NCBI GenBank assembly: GCA_950022655.1
Contig: OX465589.1
Location: 25,163,626 to 25,227,625 of the forward strand
Origin: Alentia gelatinosa
Taxonomy: Eukaryota > Annelida > Polychaeta > Phyllodocida > Polynoidae
DNA length: 64,000 nt
Reading direction: 5' to 3'
Below, piece after piece: positions 1-10,199 of the stretch. Each line of letters begins with the position of its first letter. Position 1 is the first letter of the stretch. Under the pieces are notes generated by a model. That model was not told where the DNA came from. It ran no database searches and worked only from the letters and a program-made list of their open reading frames with translations. Made by a program: the position numbers and the translations under genes.

Positions 1-479
1 GCAAAGAGCGGATTTAGCCTATCTATGTGTTCCCGCTGGAAGCAGCTACCCCCGCTAGCCGATCAGTGCCGCTTTTTAATACGTAATGTCTCATAATACA
101 AATATGCCTAGATGTACCATTCCATTCCACTAATTATTGAATTGTGAAATAAACTCTGTTAATAAGACAAAAACATAAGAAAACTGCACGGCGCCGTTTT
201 GTAGATAGTTCCGCGAGGTGCCACAAGATGGTGCAACAGTAATATGCACTCAATGCAACAGTTATTACACTTTACACTGAATACAGGCCTTTCTGTATCA
301 CTTTGGTATCGTGGTTCTATCTTTATTTTAAGTATTTTAGGAAGATTATTGAAATATGTAATGAATGCTGTATTGATTATGAGACATGTTTGTTTAAAGA
401 TTTTTCAAATGAAGGGATAATTTCTATTATTACCCACCTGATACGGAGTCTTCATACTAAGCCTATGGAGATTAGGCCT
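1..479. other. Intergenic, nothing recognised
   Basis: AT-rich sequence without a supported gene, repeat or signal. Confidence 0.5.
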
Positions 480-840
480 ACTATCTTATTATCCATCGTA
501 TACAAAGCCCCCATTGAAAATGTATGGGGACTCAGTAAACCACCACCCATTGTATAAAACCTGCCAGATACCTGTGGTATACGGATTCAAAGCTGTGGTA
601 TACGGCCTCAAAACCATGGTATACGGGGAAAATAGTCCCTTTTGCTACAGAGCAAAGAAAGAGTCCCAATTGTTATACCATTTGATATGGCAATTACTGG
701 GTATAATTTATTCGAAAAGATGGATAATAAATGCAACAAACTGGATGAGTTTTAACCTTGGCCACCGTCAAAGAATTATAACCCAAGAAGCACGACTCTC
801 ATGTTATGACGTGACACTGCGTGGACGGTGGCGCCACACG
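480..840 (+). repeat. GTATAC-iteron/hairpin repeat, copy 1
   Basis: GTATAC occurs at 498, 577, 598 and 619; the last three are spaced 21 and 21 bases within similar units (TGTGGTATACGG). About 130 bases later a short inverted pair, GGCCACCGTC / GACGGTGGCGCC, brackets 750-834. The stretch 480-740 matches the reverse complement of 37,530-37,770 over nearly its full length. Small open frames here are incidental. Confidence 0.7.
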
Positions 841-2359
841 GTAGTTGACCTGTAGGAACTAACGTAGATAGAGGTAGAGATCTAATTTCTTTTTTATTCT
901 ATGACTCACATATACCACTATATTTTTGGTAAAGAAATGAAAACTCAAGTGCTTTCAATAATTTTTTTATAAGTGATTATGTGTCATGGTTACTCGGGCG
1001 GACACAAACTGCCCCAATGGTTTTTTTTACCTCCAGAAGTGAAAAATAGGGCTAGACACCTTGTTTTGGGCTAAAATTGGGCCCAATACAATTGGTTTCT
1101 AGGGAAAATTAGTGGAAGTTGCATACCTCTAGGTATTTCCTAGAAATGCAGCAGAAACCACCAAAGTTAACATGCCAAGAGCCATTTTTGGGCCATTTTT
1201 GACCCTTTGGAGACCCCTAGCTGGGGGCCAAAAATAGTTTTTTTTCATATAAAAATTGGTGTCCTCCTCGAGATCATTCATTAAGTTCATTCAGATAAAC
1301 AACAAAAAAGATACAGACAATACCCCTGGAAAAAGTCCAAGGTGTGGACAATAACGATTTGGCCCGTGCACAGTTTTGGTGAGAATAGGCCTGGTATATG
1401 AATATAACAAGATAAATGGATTGTGATATATATATATAATAAATTACACAAAATGTACATTTGAACAAACATTTATTGCTAATAAAACATTGAACATGAT
1501 AAACTCTTGTCTTTTGAATTATCAATCATCATAAAAAAATGGATAAATTACTGTGTAGCAAATCCTATGTCTCACATTAACAGAGATATAGCCAAAAGTG
1601 TAAATACCCCTTTAGTCTGGTTCCAGGCCGGTTTTGCACCAGTTCGTCATGAAGAGCACATCTTCATTAGTATATGTCTAAAATGTGGTGCAGATCGGAC
1701 AATTATTAACCGAGATATAGCCAAAAGTGTAAAAATGCCTATATCCCACAGTGACGATACCGCATCGTCGGTATCGCGACAATACTGCGGCGCCGGTAGC
1801 GCACTGATTTCACACTGTTAAGGACATCCTAGTCAAGTTTTAATAGAAACATATAGACATAGCATTGGCAATGATAAAGAGATTTATTAGTTCCAACTTT
1901 TGCCAACAGAGGACATCACAATCTGATTTAAAAAAAACTTTGATGAAAGGTGAGACAAATCTGTGAAAAACATCAATTTAAAACAATTGAAAATTATAAA
2001 ACCTTTATAGATAATTGTAAAAAGTTCATGTGGTTATATCTTATTTGTCTGGAATTTAAGACAGTATTATTTTCAAAAATATTAAGTAAACACCACTTTG
2101 TAGTGTATTATGTAATTTATAAAGGTATGGGTAAAGATGCTAGTTTATATGAAGAAAGAGGTATATTTACCACGCATGTGGTTGGGTCTATCACATAGTT
2201 GGTAGGTCCCTGAAAAAAAGAGAAATATTTCAATTTTATATGGAACCTATGCCAGGTCCTGCTCAAGTTCGAGATGATGCTCATGCATTGCACCCAGATT
2301 ACTTCGCGATCACGTCCAGAACCATTTAGAGACATGACATCAGAAGACCCACCAGATCA
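841..2359. other. Intergenic, mostly unrecognised
   Basis: No supported gene. A 23-base direct repeat (GAGATATAGCCAAAAGTGTAAA) occurs at about 1,582 and 1,712. The frames here are short and lack family features. Confidence 0.4.
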
Positions 2360-2988
2360 GTCTGAAACTAAACCGCCCCTTGGTATACGGACTGTGATGG
2401 TCTAACAGAGCATAATTCTTTCCGAGACCTCGCAACTAGCGCGGGAAAGGTGCTAAACACAACCTTACCAATACGTGAGGCTCCAGGCACTCTGTACAGA
2501 GGTCCTGTCAACGTAATGCGGGCGACCCTGTAGCATTTGCATACCGCGGGTCCGCCAGCTTTACCGCACAGCAGGGATCGGCACTTGCCACACATAGCGT
2601 GTAGTGAGACAATGCTGCTCGAAAAGACCAAGCGAGTTCAGCGTCAATTACCCCTACAGGGAACCAAAACCACTTGCCGAAGCCGGGTCTCAGCTCCCAC
2701 ACTTTCTCTGCACCCCTGCGGAATCAGACAGAAGTCCAACTCGCAGAAAGCAACCGCAGGGCAATGGGGCCCTGCTACGGGGCTACCATCAAGAGACCCT
2801 TCAGCCCTCTGAAACCCAAGTTGTGCAGCAAAAATTCACCCTGGGGTGATTCTCCGCGGCCCAACTCAGGATTGCTTTTCTATTTTGATCCCCCTGTACT
2901 ACCCTTCCCAGCGACCACGAGGGCCGCTGGTTGAAGCACCACGTTAATGGGAGACCAAGCCCGTCACCCTCTCCACCCGAAACTGAAT
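2360..2988. other. GC-rich remnant next to the gag-like ORF
   Basis: Continues the elevated GC of the retroelement remnant. Short minus-strand frames contain a Cys-rich stretch (MCGKCRSLLCGKAGG) that could be relic coding sequence, but no continuous frame or known domain can be shown. Confidence 0.25.
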
Positions 2989-4164
2989 TCAGGTATGGGT
3001 GATCGCCAGATAAGAACCACGTGAGTTAATACCTGAGGAGCCGGCGGACGGAGAGGCACAAACAACTAGGGCTGAATGTGTCTCGCCATCCTCTGCGGCA
3101 GGAATTGTCCTGCCTCTTTCCATCCCACATCGATACCAGGGAACCTCCGTGGGTTCTCTAGATTCAACATAGGATGGACCGATGCTGCCTCCCAACAGGC
3201 CTTCAGCCAGCTGGCCTCTCGCCGCAACAACCGGGTTGTTCAACGGTGGGGTCATCAGCTGGATGGGCGACTGTAGTGGACGGGGAGGCGGGCCCCGTCA
3301 CGGCAGCCTGCTGACCAACGTTAGGTGGTGGACTTAGAGGGTCTGTGACCCTGAACCTAGCCATCACTGCGTTCAGGTCAGCCGTGCTGATGTCGTCAGC
3401 GATGCCGGGAGAATCCCAAGTTACCGCGGAAGTAAACGGCAACCGGGGGAATACACCTCCAATTTCTCCCTGCTCCACACCGAAAGGGGACCTGCTGCTC
3501 ACGTGGTGGCACGAAAGAGGGTCTCGACGTAGTGTGGGTCACTGCCGGCGGCTGCCTCAGAGATACCTGTGGAGATTCCGAGGAACTTCCACCAGGAGTG
3601 CTCTGAGGACGGTTACACGGAGCAGTCCCCATAGCCGAAGCCTGGGATGACTTCCATCTAGGGCGTAATCCCTCTCCGGACCCCAGTCTAACAATGTGCC
3701 AGCTTGCTGCATTGGCAGGTTTGGGGTATCTACGAAGTCCAGATACTGCCCTCTCCGACGTTGATGTAACAACCAGGCCGACTCCGCGGCTGCGATGTTA
3801 GACGGTTCAACGTCGAACATGCTCACTCCCATCATAGTACGACACTTGTAGTCGTAATCCTGTAGAGCGAGCTCTGACCACGCCAACCGCGCCTCAACTC
3901 CTGCCAGCTTAGCAGCCATGTTCTCCAGGGGAACATGCAGCAAACTTGACATCTGGTTGTGGGCAATGACGCACCAGTACTCCACTACCTGCATCTGTGT
4001 TATATCCTGAACTTGTCCGGAGCGTCAGACGAGACCGCTGTCTCTGCAGAACCTTTAGAGGATTTCTCCCCCTTAGGCGCACTCGACCCTTTCTGGCTGG
4101 GTTTCTCCTTAGCCGGGCCTGTCTTCGAGGAACGCAGAACGTCCCCTAAAGTTACAGACCCAGG

Positions 4165-4792
4165 GGGGTGTTTTTCAGTTGAGACGATCTTAAGTTGAGA
4201 CCGTTTGAGGGCCAAAGTGTTTTTCAGTTGAGATGATCTTAGGGGATCTCAAGTTGAGACTAAGATAAGACCGTTTGGGGTGCTTTGGGCGTTTTTCAGT
4301 TGAGACGATCCTAGGGGATCTCAAGTGAAAGGATCTCAACTTCGGTCTCAACTTAAGGCCAGTTGATACGTGTCTCAACTTTCTCATCTGGTGCCAAAAC
4401 ATATAAAAATTCAAAGATATTTAGAGCCAAGTGTATTAGTAACCTGGCAAACCTATATTCCAAATTTCATAGTTTTATTGTGGCTATTATGACCATGAGA
4501 CACAATTGATAAGCAACATAAAAATGGAGGCACTGCACCACTCAGCTAGTTTGTGCTGAATCTACTGTATCGCTTAAAGTCTGTCTCAACTTGAGATCGG
4601 TCTCAACTTTAGATCACTCTATACAGAGGGCTAGGGATCTCAAGTTGAGATCGTTTCAGCTGAGATCCCCTGGTTGGACTTGAGACAACATCTGAAAAAC
4701 ACTTGCCGCCATTGATCTCAAATTCGGTCTCAGGATCTTTGATCGATCTTAGTGGATCTCAAGTTGAGATTGTCTCAACTGAAAAACACCCC
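4165..4792. mobile_element. Inverted-repeat element B (628 bp) with CCAGG target duplication
   Basis: Ends are GGGGTGTTTTTCAGTTGAGA and its complement, ...TCTCAACTGAAAAACACCCC, flanked by CCAGG at 4,160-4,164 and 4,793-4,797. The interior is full of GATCTCAAGTTGAGAC-type units, themselves near-palindromic and repeated more than ten times, so the whole element could fold back on itself. No ORF; non-autonomous. Confidence 0.8.
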
Positions 4793-4829
4793 CCAGGCGT
4801 CTGGCTCCGCCTTGACCGGCTAGACCTGG

Positions 4830-5124
4830 GACCTGTTTCAGTAGTTTCGTGACATGCCTAGATGGTGTCTGTGACACCATACGGACAGATCACAAGATTG
4901 CAATCGATGACACGCGGAGTTTCACTCACTTCCCATAGGAATTAAGCAATGACACTTTAACATGAGTAGGAGATACATATAACCTATAATCGTTCCAAAT
5001 ATGGAGAAGATTGGGCACTCCAATTTTCTGATATTTGCTAGTCTTTTTCCGCTGTTGCTTGCACTGTTGGTGCCGCTGTTGATGTCTGTCTAGGCCTAAT
5101 GTCACGAGCCTACTGAAACAGGTC
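4830..5124. mobile_element. Inverted-repeat element A (295 bp) with CCTGG target duplication
   Basis: Ends are GACCTGTTTCAGTAG and, inverted, CTACTGAAACAGGTC, with more imperfect pairing further in (TTTCGTGACATGCCTAG against CTAGGCCTAATGTCACGAG). It is flanked by CCTGG at 4,825-4,829 and 5,125-5,129. There is no coding capacity, so it is a non-autonomous DNA transposon (MITE-like). Its interior at 4,925-5,000 resembles arms of the larger element at 33.5 kb (CACTTCCC, GAATTAAGCAATG). Confidence 0.8.
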
Positions 5125-5344
5125 CCTGGAGTCATCGTCTGAGTCGCTGGACTTAGATGAGCTCTTGGTCTTCTTTGCAGCAGGCCTGCGGTTCACAGAG
5201 TCGGTACTCCAGTCCCGCTTCCCGCTGCTACCACGCGCGGTGTCGCACATGTTCTTCATACGGTCCCAGTCCGCCGCGCTTATCCGCAGAGTCGCACCGA
5301 ATTGGGATTTTGGGCGTTTTAAATATTAACACCCAAGCCACAAA

Positions 5345-5584
5345 TTATAATCTATCTAAATAAGAAGAAACGACCAAATCCGAGGATATGTGACAAGACA
5401 AAGGTTTAGCCAGGTAAATAAGGGCGGACAAACTTTTCCAGTCGCCAGTTAGTCTTATATGTTCAATTGGTAGGCCACAGGCATCCATGCGTTTCTTGTC
5501 CACTCTTTGAGGTAAGTAAATAGTGGGTCCTCTGGGGAACCTAAGGTATCTAATAAATGACATTTTACTCAGTGAACTGCGCAC
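5345..5584 (-). pseudogene. Tyrosine-recombinase C-terminal fragment (DIRS/Ngaro-like)
   Basis: The minus-strand frame contains ACGLPIEHIRLTGDWKSLSA followed by LIYLAKPLSCHISSDL. G-x-P-x-E-x-I-R/K-L-x-G-D-W-K-S is the characteristic C-terminal signature of tyrosine recombinases in DIRS-like retroelements, where it precedes the region of the catalytic Tyr (IYLAKPL here). The upstream catalytic Arg box is not recognisable, so it is a fragment. It lies directly upstream, on the same strand, of a decayed gag-like frame, an unusual order since the recombinase is normally at the 3' end in animal elements. Confidence 0.6.
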
Positions 5585-5899
5585 AAAGGGCGTACTCTTG
5601 TATAATTAAAAGGTCATGATAATATACACCAATGGGCCATTTTCACAAGGGAAAACATATTGAAACCTATTGAGGGTGGGGGCAGGGGGCACAAATTTAG
5701 GCGGATACAGGTAATTATCCCCAGGTGTGTCCCCCTGGATTGTTGTAAACGCCGGAATTACAGTGTCATTCGATACAACGACTATACGTCACCTTCAAAG
5801 ACTATCTAATCTATGCTAAGCCAAACAATTCGGAGGGCATTGCCGCCTTGACCTCCATGATGCTCAGTCACTTTACCCTTGGACCCCTTACAATCTTCC

Positions 5900-6710
5900 C
5901 AGGTAGCCTCAAGTGTGTAACCAATCCCTGGATACAGCTTGTTTAAGCTCCAAAATTCAAATGCGCCTTGTAGCTTTACCCCCCTGGACCCCAGAAACGG
6001 CTTTGCTTCTGGACCATTGGTGTGGAGCCCCCTACTTCCTTTAGGCTTAAACAAAATCCTGGATACAGCTTATTACCGGTACATATACTTTATATTTAAC
6101 TAGAAACCAATAGCATGTTGGAATGATCCGAATAAAAAAATTAGGAGGTTTAGGTTGTTTTTGAGAGCGAAGCAGGGAACGATATTAGAGGTGTTTAAAA
6201 AAAAATTATGTTGTTGTTTATTCTGGAGTAAACTACTAGTATGTTTGTGTCATCCTATTTTCAGTAGGCTCCAGGGCCATGCTTCATTTTCGGTTGTTTT
6301 ACAGGTGGTATAAGAAAATATAAAGGAATCATGACATAGGCTGTAAGCAACCCCTGGAGATATTTTGCTGTCGGACCATTTGCAAGCTTCCCAGGTAGTC
6401 TCAGGTGTGCCCCCACCGCTGTAACAAAATCCTGGGTACAGCTTGTATAGTCCCTAAAATCCAAATGCTACCACGTAGCACAGGAGGGTTTTTGCTACTG
6501 TACATTATTCCCTTATACCTTCAGGGATGGAACTCGCCCTGCCCCCCATCCCCAGAACAAAATCCCCGATACGGCTTGTATTATAAACTCTCCAGAGTCT
6601 TCTCCCCCGAACCTCACAGAAGGGTTTTGTCGCTGGACGCCTGCCGATCGTTCAAGGTATGGTCCAAGGTGTACCCCCCCCCCCCCCCAAACAAAATCCT
6701 GAGTAAGTGT
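5900..6710. repeat. Degenerate dispersed repeats with an ACAAAATCCTGGATACAGCTTGT-like core
   Basis: Variants of this core occur near 5,920, 6,050, 6,424, 6,550 and 6,691, each followed by similar context (CTCCAAAATTCAAATGC, CCCTAAAATCCAAATGC) and by Pro/Gly-rich C-runs. TTCCCAGGTAG(T/C)CTCA also recurs, near 5,895 and 6,389. They look like old tandem or clustered copies of one unit; boundaries cannot be set. Confidence 0.5.
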
Positions 6711-6819
6711 AAGTGGGGGGGGGGGGGGGGGACTGGAAAATTGCTGACTTTTTTTTGGTATGTAGTCTGACTTTGACATTGGCCTGTTCCACTCGATTTA
6801 CCATAAATCAGCAAAAATT

Positions 6820-7185
6820 CTGTGAAAAGTCAGGTCCTAGCCATCATTACATGGTGAAAAGTCAAGGCTTAGCCATCATTGCATGCTAAAAAGTCAGACT
6901 TTGACATTTTGCATGGTAAGAAGACAGGGCTTAGCCATAGTTGCATGCTAAAAATTTAGATTTAGACATTTTTCGATGTTGAAAAATCGAGACAGTTTTC
7001 CACTTGATTGAGTTAAATCTGAAGCTGCTTACTTTTTTGGGCTGGCAAAAAAGTGTGTGTGTGTGTGTGGGGGGGGGGGGCGGGGGGGGGGGGGCAATCA
7101 AGACAGTTTTCCACTTGATTGAGTTAAATCTGAAGCTGCTGACCTTTTTGGGGCTGGCAAAAAAGTGAGGGGGGGGGGCGGGGCA
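6820..7185. repeat. Direct repeats with poly-G linkers
   Basis: First come three or four units of about 35-60 bases (GGTGAAAAGTCA, CTTAGCCATCATTGCATG). Then comes a duplication of ACAGTTTTCCACTTGATTGA...GGGCTGGCAAAAAAGTG at about 6,990-7,052 and 7,101-7,166, each copy followed by a long G run. The minus-strand frame across it is an artefact of the duplication. Confidence 0.7.
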
Positions 7186-7189
7186 GCCG

Positions 7190-8900
7190 CCCCCTGCCCC
7201 CCTGCCCCCTCCCCCCCATTCTGCCGCCACTGCACTTATATCTAAGTGAGAACTCTTAGAGTGCAGGTATTGTCGCATGCAGGGACTCAGAAGGGGTGTC
7301 ATCGAAGTCCGTGATGTGGAGCACACTGTGGTTGGCTATCCTGCTTATCTGAAGGTGGACATTACGTCCCTAGGGACAGAGCAGTAGGCCCAAAATAAAT
7401 AGGCCTAGTCACCCCCTCCCAACACACACATGCACGCACTCACGCGCACAGTCTGTATGACACCACACTGCTCACTCAAATGTAGGCCTACCGTTAGCCT
7501 ACTTGGCACCCTGGCCCTCAAAGTGCCGTTCCGAGCACAATCCAAGCTGTGGATACCACTGCCCCATTCACAACTACCTTCTCAGGAATGCGCTTTGATG
7601 TTTACCTGGCTGTTCCCACAATATAACCAACTCCCACTTCTCTCCATGTGGGGATATTGCCCTAGATTATGATATACGTCGGATTCCTGCTTCAATATTC
7701 TATCATATAGGTAGGTCACATTTAGAAACAGATAGCTTGTACAGTTGTTTTGATTGTATGATGTAGAACAAGTGCTGCGTTATTTAGTTGACAACATATT
7801 AAAGCTGCTTTAAGTAGGGGGTGCGTCCAGACATGGGAACAGCCAATTGTAACCCAAGCTGGCAGCGTTCGATCAGTGTCGCCAAGTCTGAGGCGGGGAT
7901 TTACGTAAAACTGTGACAAACCTGGACCATATCTTGACTTATCCAGCCATAATATGCCCGGATCTTAACTGCTCCTATACAAGGGAGTGCTGGAGAGGTT
8001 GAGGTAAGTGCCTGTTGTGCTAGATGCATGAGTTTTGGAGAGTTTATGAAAGTTTTGGTTGGGGCGAGGCGTGGGGGAGGGTCATGTTGTGAATTGTCGT
8101 CTGGCTCGTGCATTTTGCCACCTGTGTGAGGCCTACTTTGATCAGTGTCACTCTCTTACTTAGGTCCAGCAAGCTATCAGTTATATACTTTAGATAGATA
8201 CTGTTCCTGCTGTCATACTGTGGGAGGTCATACTGGTGCGAGTGTGACATGCATATCAACAGGTGTGTTGGTGTGACGGTTGAGGCGTGCATGCCCGGGG
8301 TTGCACGGGTCGAGGCCCCCGGTCTCCCCGGCCGAGACGGCATGTTGTCGGAGAACGGACGGCAACGATCCGACACCCGGCGCAGGGCTGCCGGTAAACC
8401 GCCTCTCCCAACCCCATCTCCCACCTGGCCCAGCTCACACACTGACACAGGGTAGTCACCTGTTGACACTGGGAAGTCACCTGTCGTCGTTCTATCAGTG
8501 CAAACGTTAAAGAAATATTAAATCAGCGCTACATATATGCACAGTGGCGCTGTCAGTGTCACTGTCAGAGAAGATAACCTCAGGTGTAGACTTGTAAAAG
8601 TCTTCGATTAGGACCATTATAATTAGATAGCCGTTAGGGGAATTCATTACAGTACGTTGGGTCTCTGGTAGGACAACCAATCGCGAGGATGTGCGAGGTA
8701 GGATAGAGGGACTAGAGCCGGTTTACCGGAGGCGTTCAAGGGAGCCATGTCAAGAGACCTTAAGGCAACCCACTCTCTAGCCTAGAGTCTAGGTAACAGA
8801 CACACTTGCTCGGCGACTTGGCATCGCACGAGACGCTATATTTTATCGTTGGCGTTTCGCAGTGCTATCCAACATATATATGAATCGGGGCACCGTATTA
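7190..8900. other. Intergenic with a CpG-rich patch
   Basis: A GC/CpG-rich patch at about 8,270-8,420 (GCATGCCCGGGGTTGCACGG, CCCCGGCCGAGACGG) opens frames on both strands. It could be an exon or CpG island, but no frame has splice sites and homology that support a gene. Confidence 0.35.
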
Positions 8901-8915
8901 TATAGGCAAGGATGG

Positions 8916-8967
8916 GACAGCAAGGATTGATGTTGGTGTTAGACAGCAAGGATTGATGTTGGTGTTG
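8916..8967. repeat. Tandem duplication of a 25-base unit
   Basis: GACAGCAAGGATTGATGTTG plus GTGTT occurs twice in immediate succession, separated by two bases. Confidence 0.85.
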
Positions 8968-9004
8968 CAAACCTCAGGTGACGGGGAGCTTGGCAGTGTG
9001 TGTT

Positions 9005-9024
9005 GGGGGGGGGGGGGGGGGGGG
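9005..9024. repeat. Poly-G tract (20 G), representative of many
   Basis: Runs of ten or more G or C also occur at about 6,674 (C15), 6,715 (G17), 7,069 and 7,082, 12,545, 18,414 (G20), 27,662 (G18), 36,135 (C19), 39,690 (C14), 44,818 (G15), 45,444, 49,811 (G13), 60,204 (C13) and 63,436-63,482. All lie in non-coding DNA. Confidence 0.95.
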
Positions 9025-9388
9025 CTCTTCCCTTCAACCATTTATGGGAGGGAGGGGGGCTGTGAAGATTTGATTGACCATACTTTCACCTTCTAGACCC
9101 TATAGTGGTGGAGCCCCCACCCCTTTGAAAGTTTTGCTAAATAATTGGAGTTAGAACGTAACCATATACAAGGTATTCATCAATAATGTAGATGTAGGCC
9201 AATATTTATAAATATGATCCCATGTTAATTGACCGAATATGAAATAGCATATTTCCGTGTCATGTCTTCATCACCCTATCATGATTGACGAAGCTCCGTA
9301 TATCTGTTTTGGTATGCAGTTCACAAAGAAAGGAACAATTGTGTTATAACTTATCATACTGGTTGAAAATCAGATAATTACTGTGTAT

Positions 9389-9390
<2 letters not shown>

Positions 9391-9455
<65 letters not shown>
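9391..9455. repeat. (AT)n microsatellite
   Basis: Uninterrupted alternating AT over 65 bases. Confidence 0.97.
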
Positions 9456-9458
<3 letters not shown>

Positions 9459-9884
9459 AGGGCACATATTATGTTGGACCAAATATAGAATTGGGTCAAT
9501 ATATGGGACGTTGTGCCTTGTCGAGTTACTTCAATAGGAACTGATAGGGCGACGTACGGTTCTCGTTTGTGCTATTTTTTTGTGACACTTAGGAGCGTAC
9601 ACTTGCCGTTCATGTGCATTGATTGGTAATGGACACGAAGCTGTGAGGAAATATTCTGTTGATGGTTCCAAGTAAGATTTTTGCTGTCGTTCCATGAATA
9701 TAGTTTTCATGTATATCTAACACTTATCCATTGATGATAGAAAGATGTTTTGCACCGTGAATCACTGAATAATGAATAGAGAAATATTTATATTTATAGC
9801 AATGGTTTACAGGGGAGGGCTTCGCATACGTCATATAGACCGCATAGACAGTTGTGGCGCCCATCGCTGCTTAAGTCGGTCTGG
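9456..9884. other. Upstream of the 9.9-kb TATA candidate, nothing recognised
   Basis: AT-rich, no supported gene or repeat. Confidence 0.4.
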
Positions 9885-9930
9885 TATAAAAGGAGACCTC
9901 TGACGAGACACTGCCGGCGTAGACAGCAGT
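9885..9930 (+). promoter_or_regulatory. Candidate TATA-box promoter
   Basis: TATAAAAG at 9,885-9,892 is followed by GAGACACTGCC (possible start near 9,910) and by GACAGCAGTTG at 9,923-9,933, which resembles the GCAGCAGTTAG initiator of the 60.7-kb promoter but is 43 bases from the TATA box, a little far. The following 250 bases are CpG-richer than their surroundings. It could drive a non-coding leader exon spliced to the exon at 19,848; no donor is convincing enough to name. Confidence 0.4.
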
Positions 9931-10199
9931 TGTATTACAGCAGTCAAACATCTATGGCAGGGTTCCTATGACAGTATAGCAGACTGTAGTGAGGGCTACA
10001 GCAGGGGGTAGAGAAGGGGAGGGCGATGTCACGGCAACGGGGGAGAGTTGTCGCCGGCCGTTCCGGTCTGCTTCCACACTGCAGGGTGCCAGTCCGAGTC
10101 TGAGACGAGGCCATGTCACCAGTCAGCTCAACGTAACCCTAATATCTATTTCAGATGCCCTTGTCCATCACTCTACCTACTCTTGGTTATGATAGTTTC

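Larger units (their letters stand above)
2989..5330 (-). pseudogene. Decayed gag-like ORF of a retroelement, interrupted by two insertions
   Basis: On the minus strand, from 5,330 down, a frame encodes FGATLRISAADWDRMKN, then a Ser/Lys/Asp-rich linker. It is interrupted by inverted-repeat elements at 4,830-5,124 and 4,165-4,792, then resumes with LGDVLRSSKTGPAKEKPSQK and, after a frameshift near 4,005, with a helical segment (QMQVVEYWCVIAHNQMSSLL, MAAKLAGVEARLAWSELAL, YKCRTMMGVSMFD). Three or more further frame changes follow down to about 2,990. With both insertions and one copy of each target duplication removed, the reading frame is continuous across both sites. The charged linker plus helical segment and the nearby recombinase fragment suggest a DIRS-type gag; it could be another retroelement structural protein. 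Confidence 0.55.

Noticed and set aside
6931..7326. 131-codon minus-strand frame
   Set aside because: Created by the duplicated ACAGTTTTCC unit and poly-G linkers; the peptide is Pro runs plus two copies of one stretch.
8044..8469. 141-codon minus-strand frame over a CpG-rich patch
   Set aside because: No recognisable domain, no splice context, and overlapping plus-strand frames of similar length; explained by composition.
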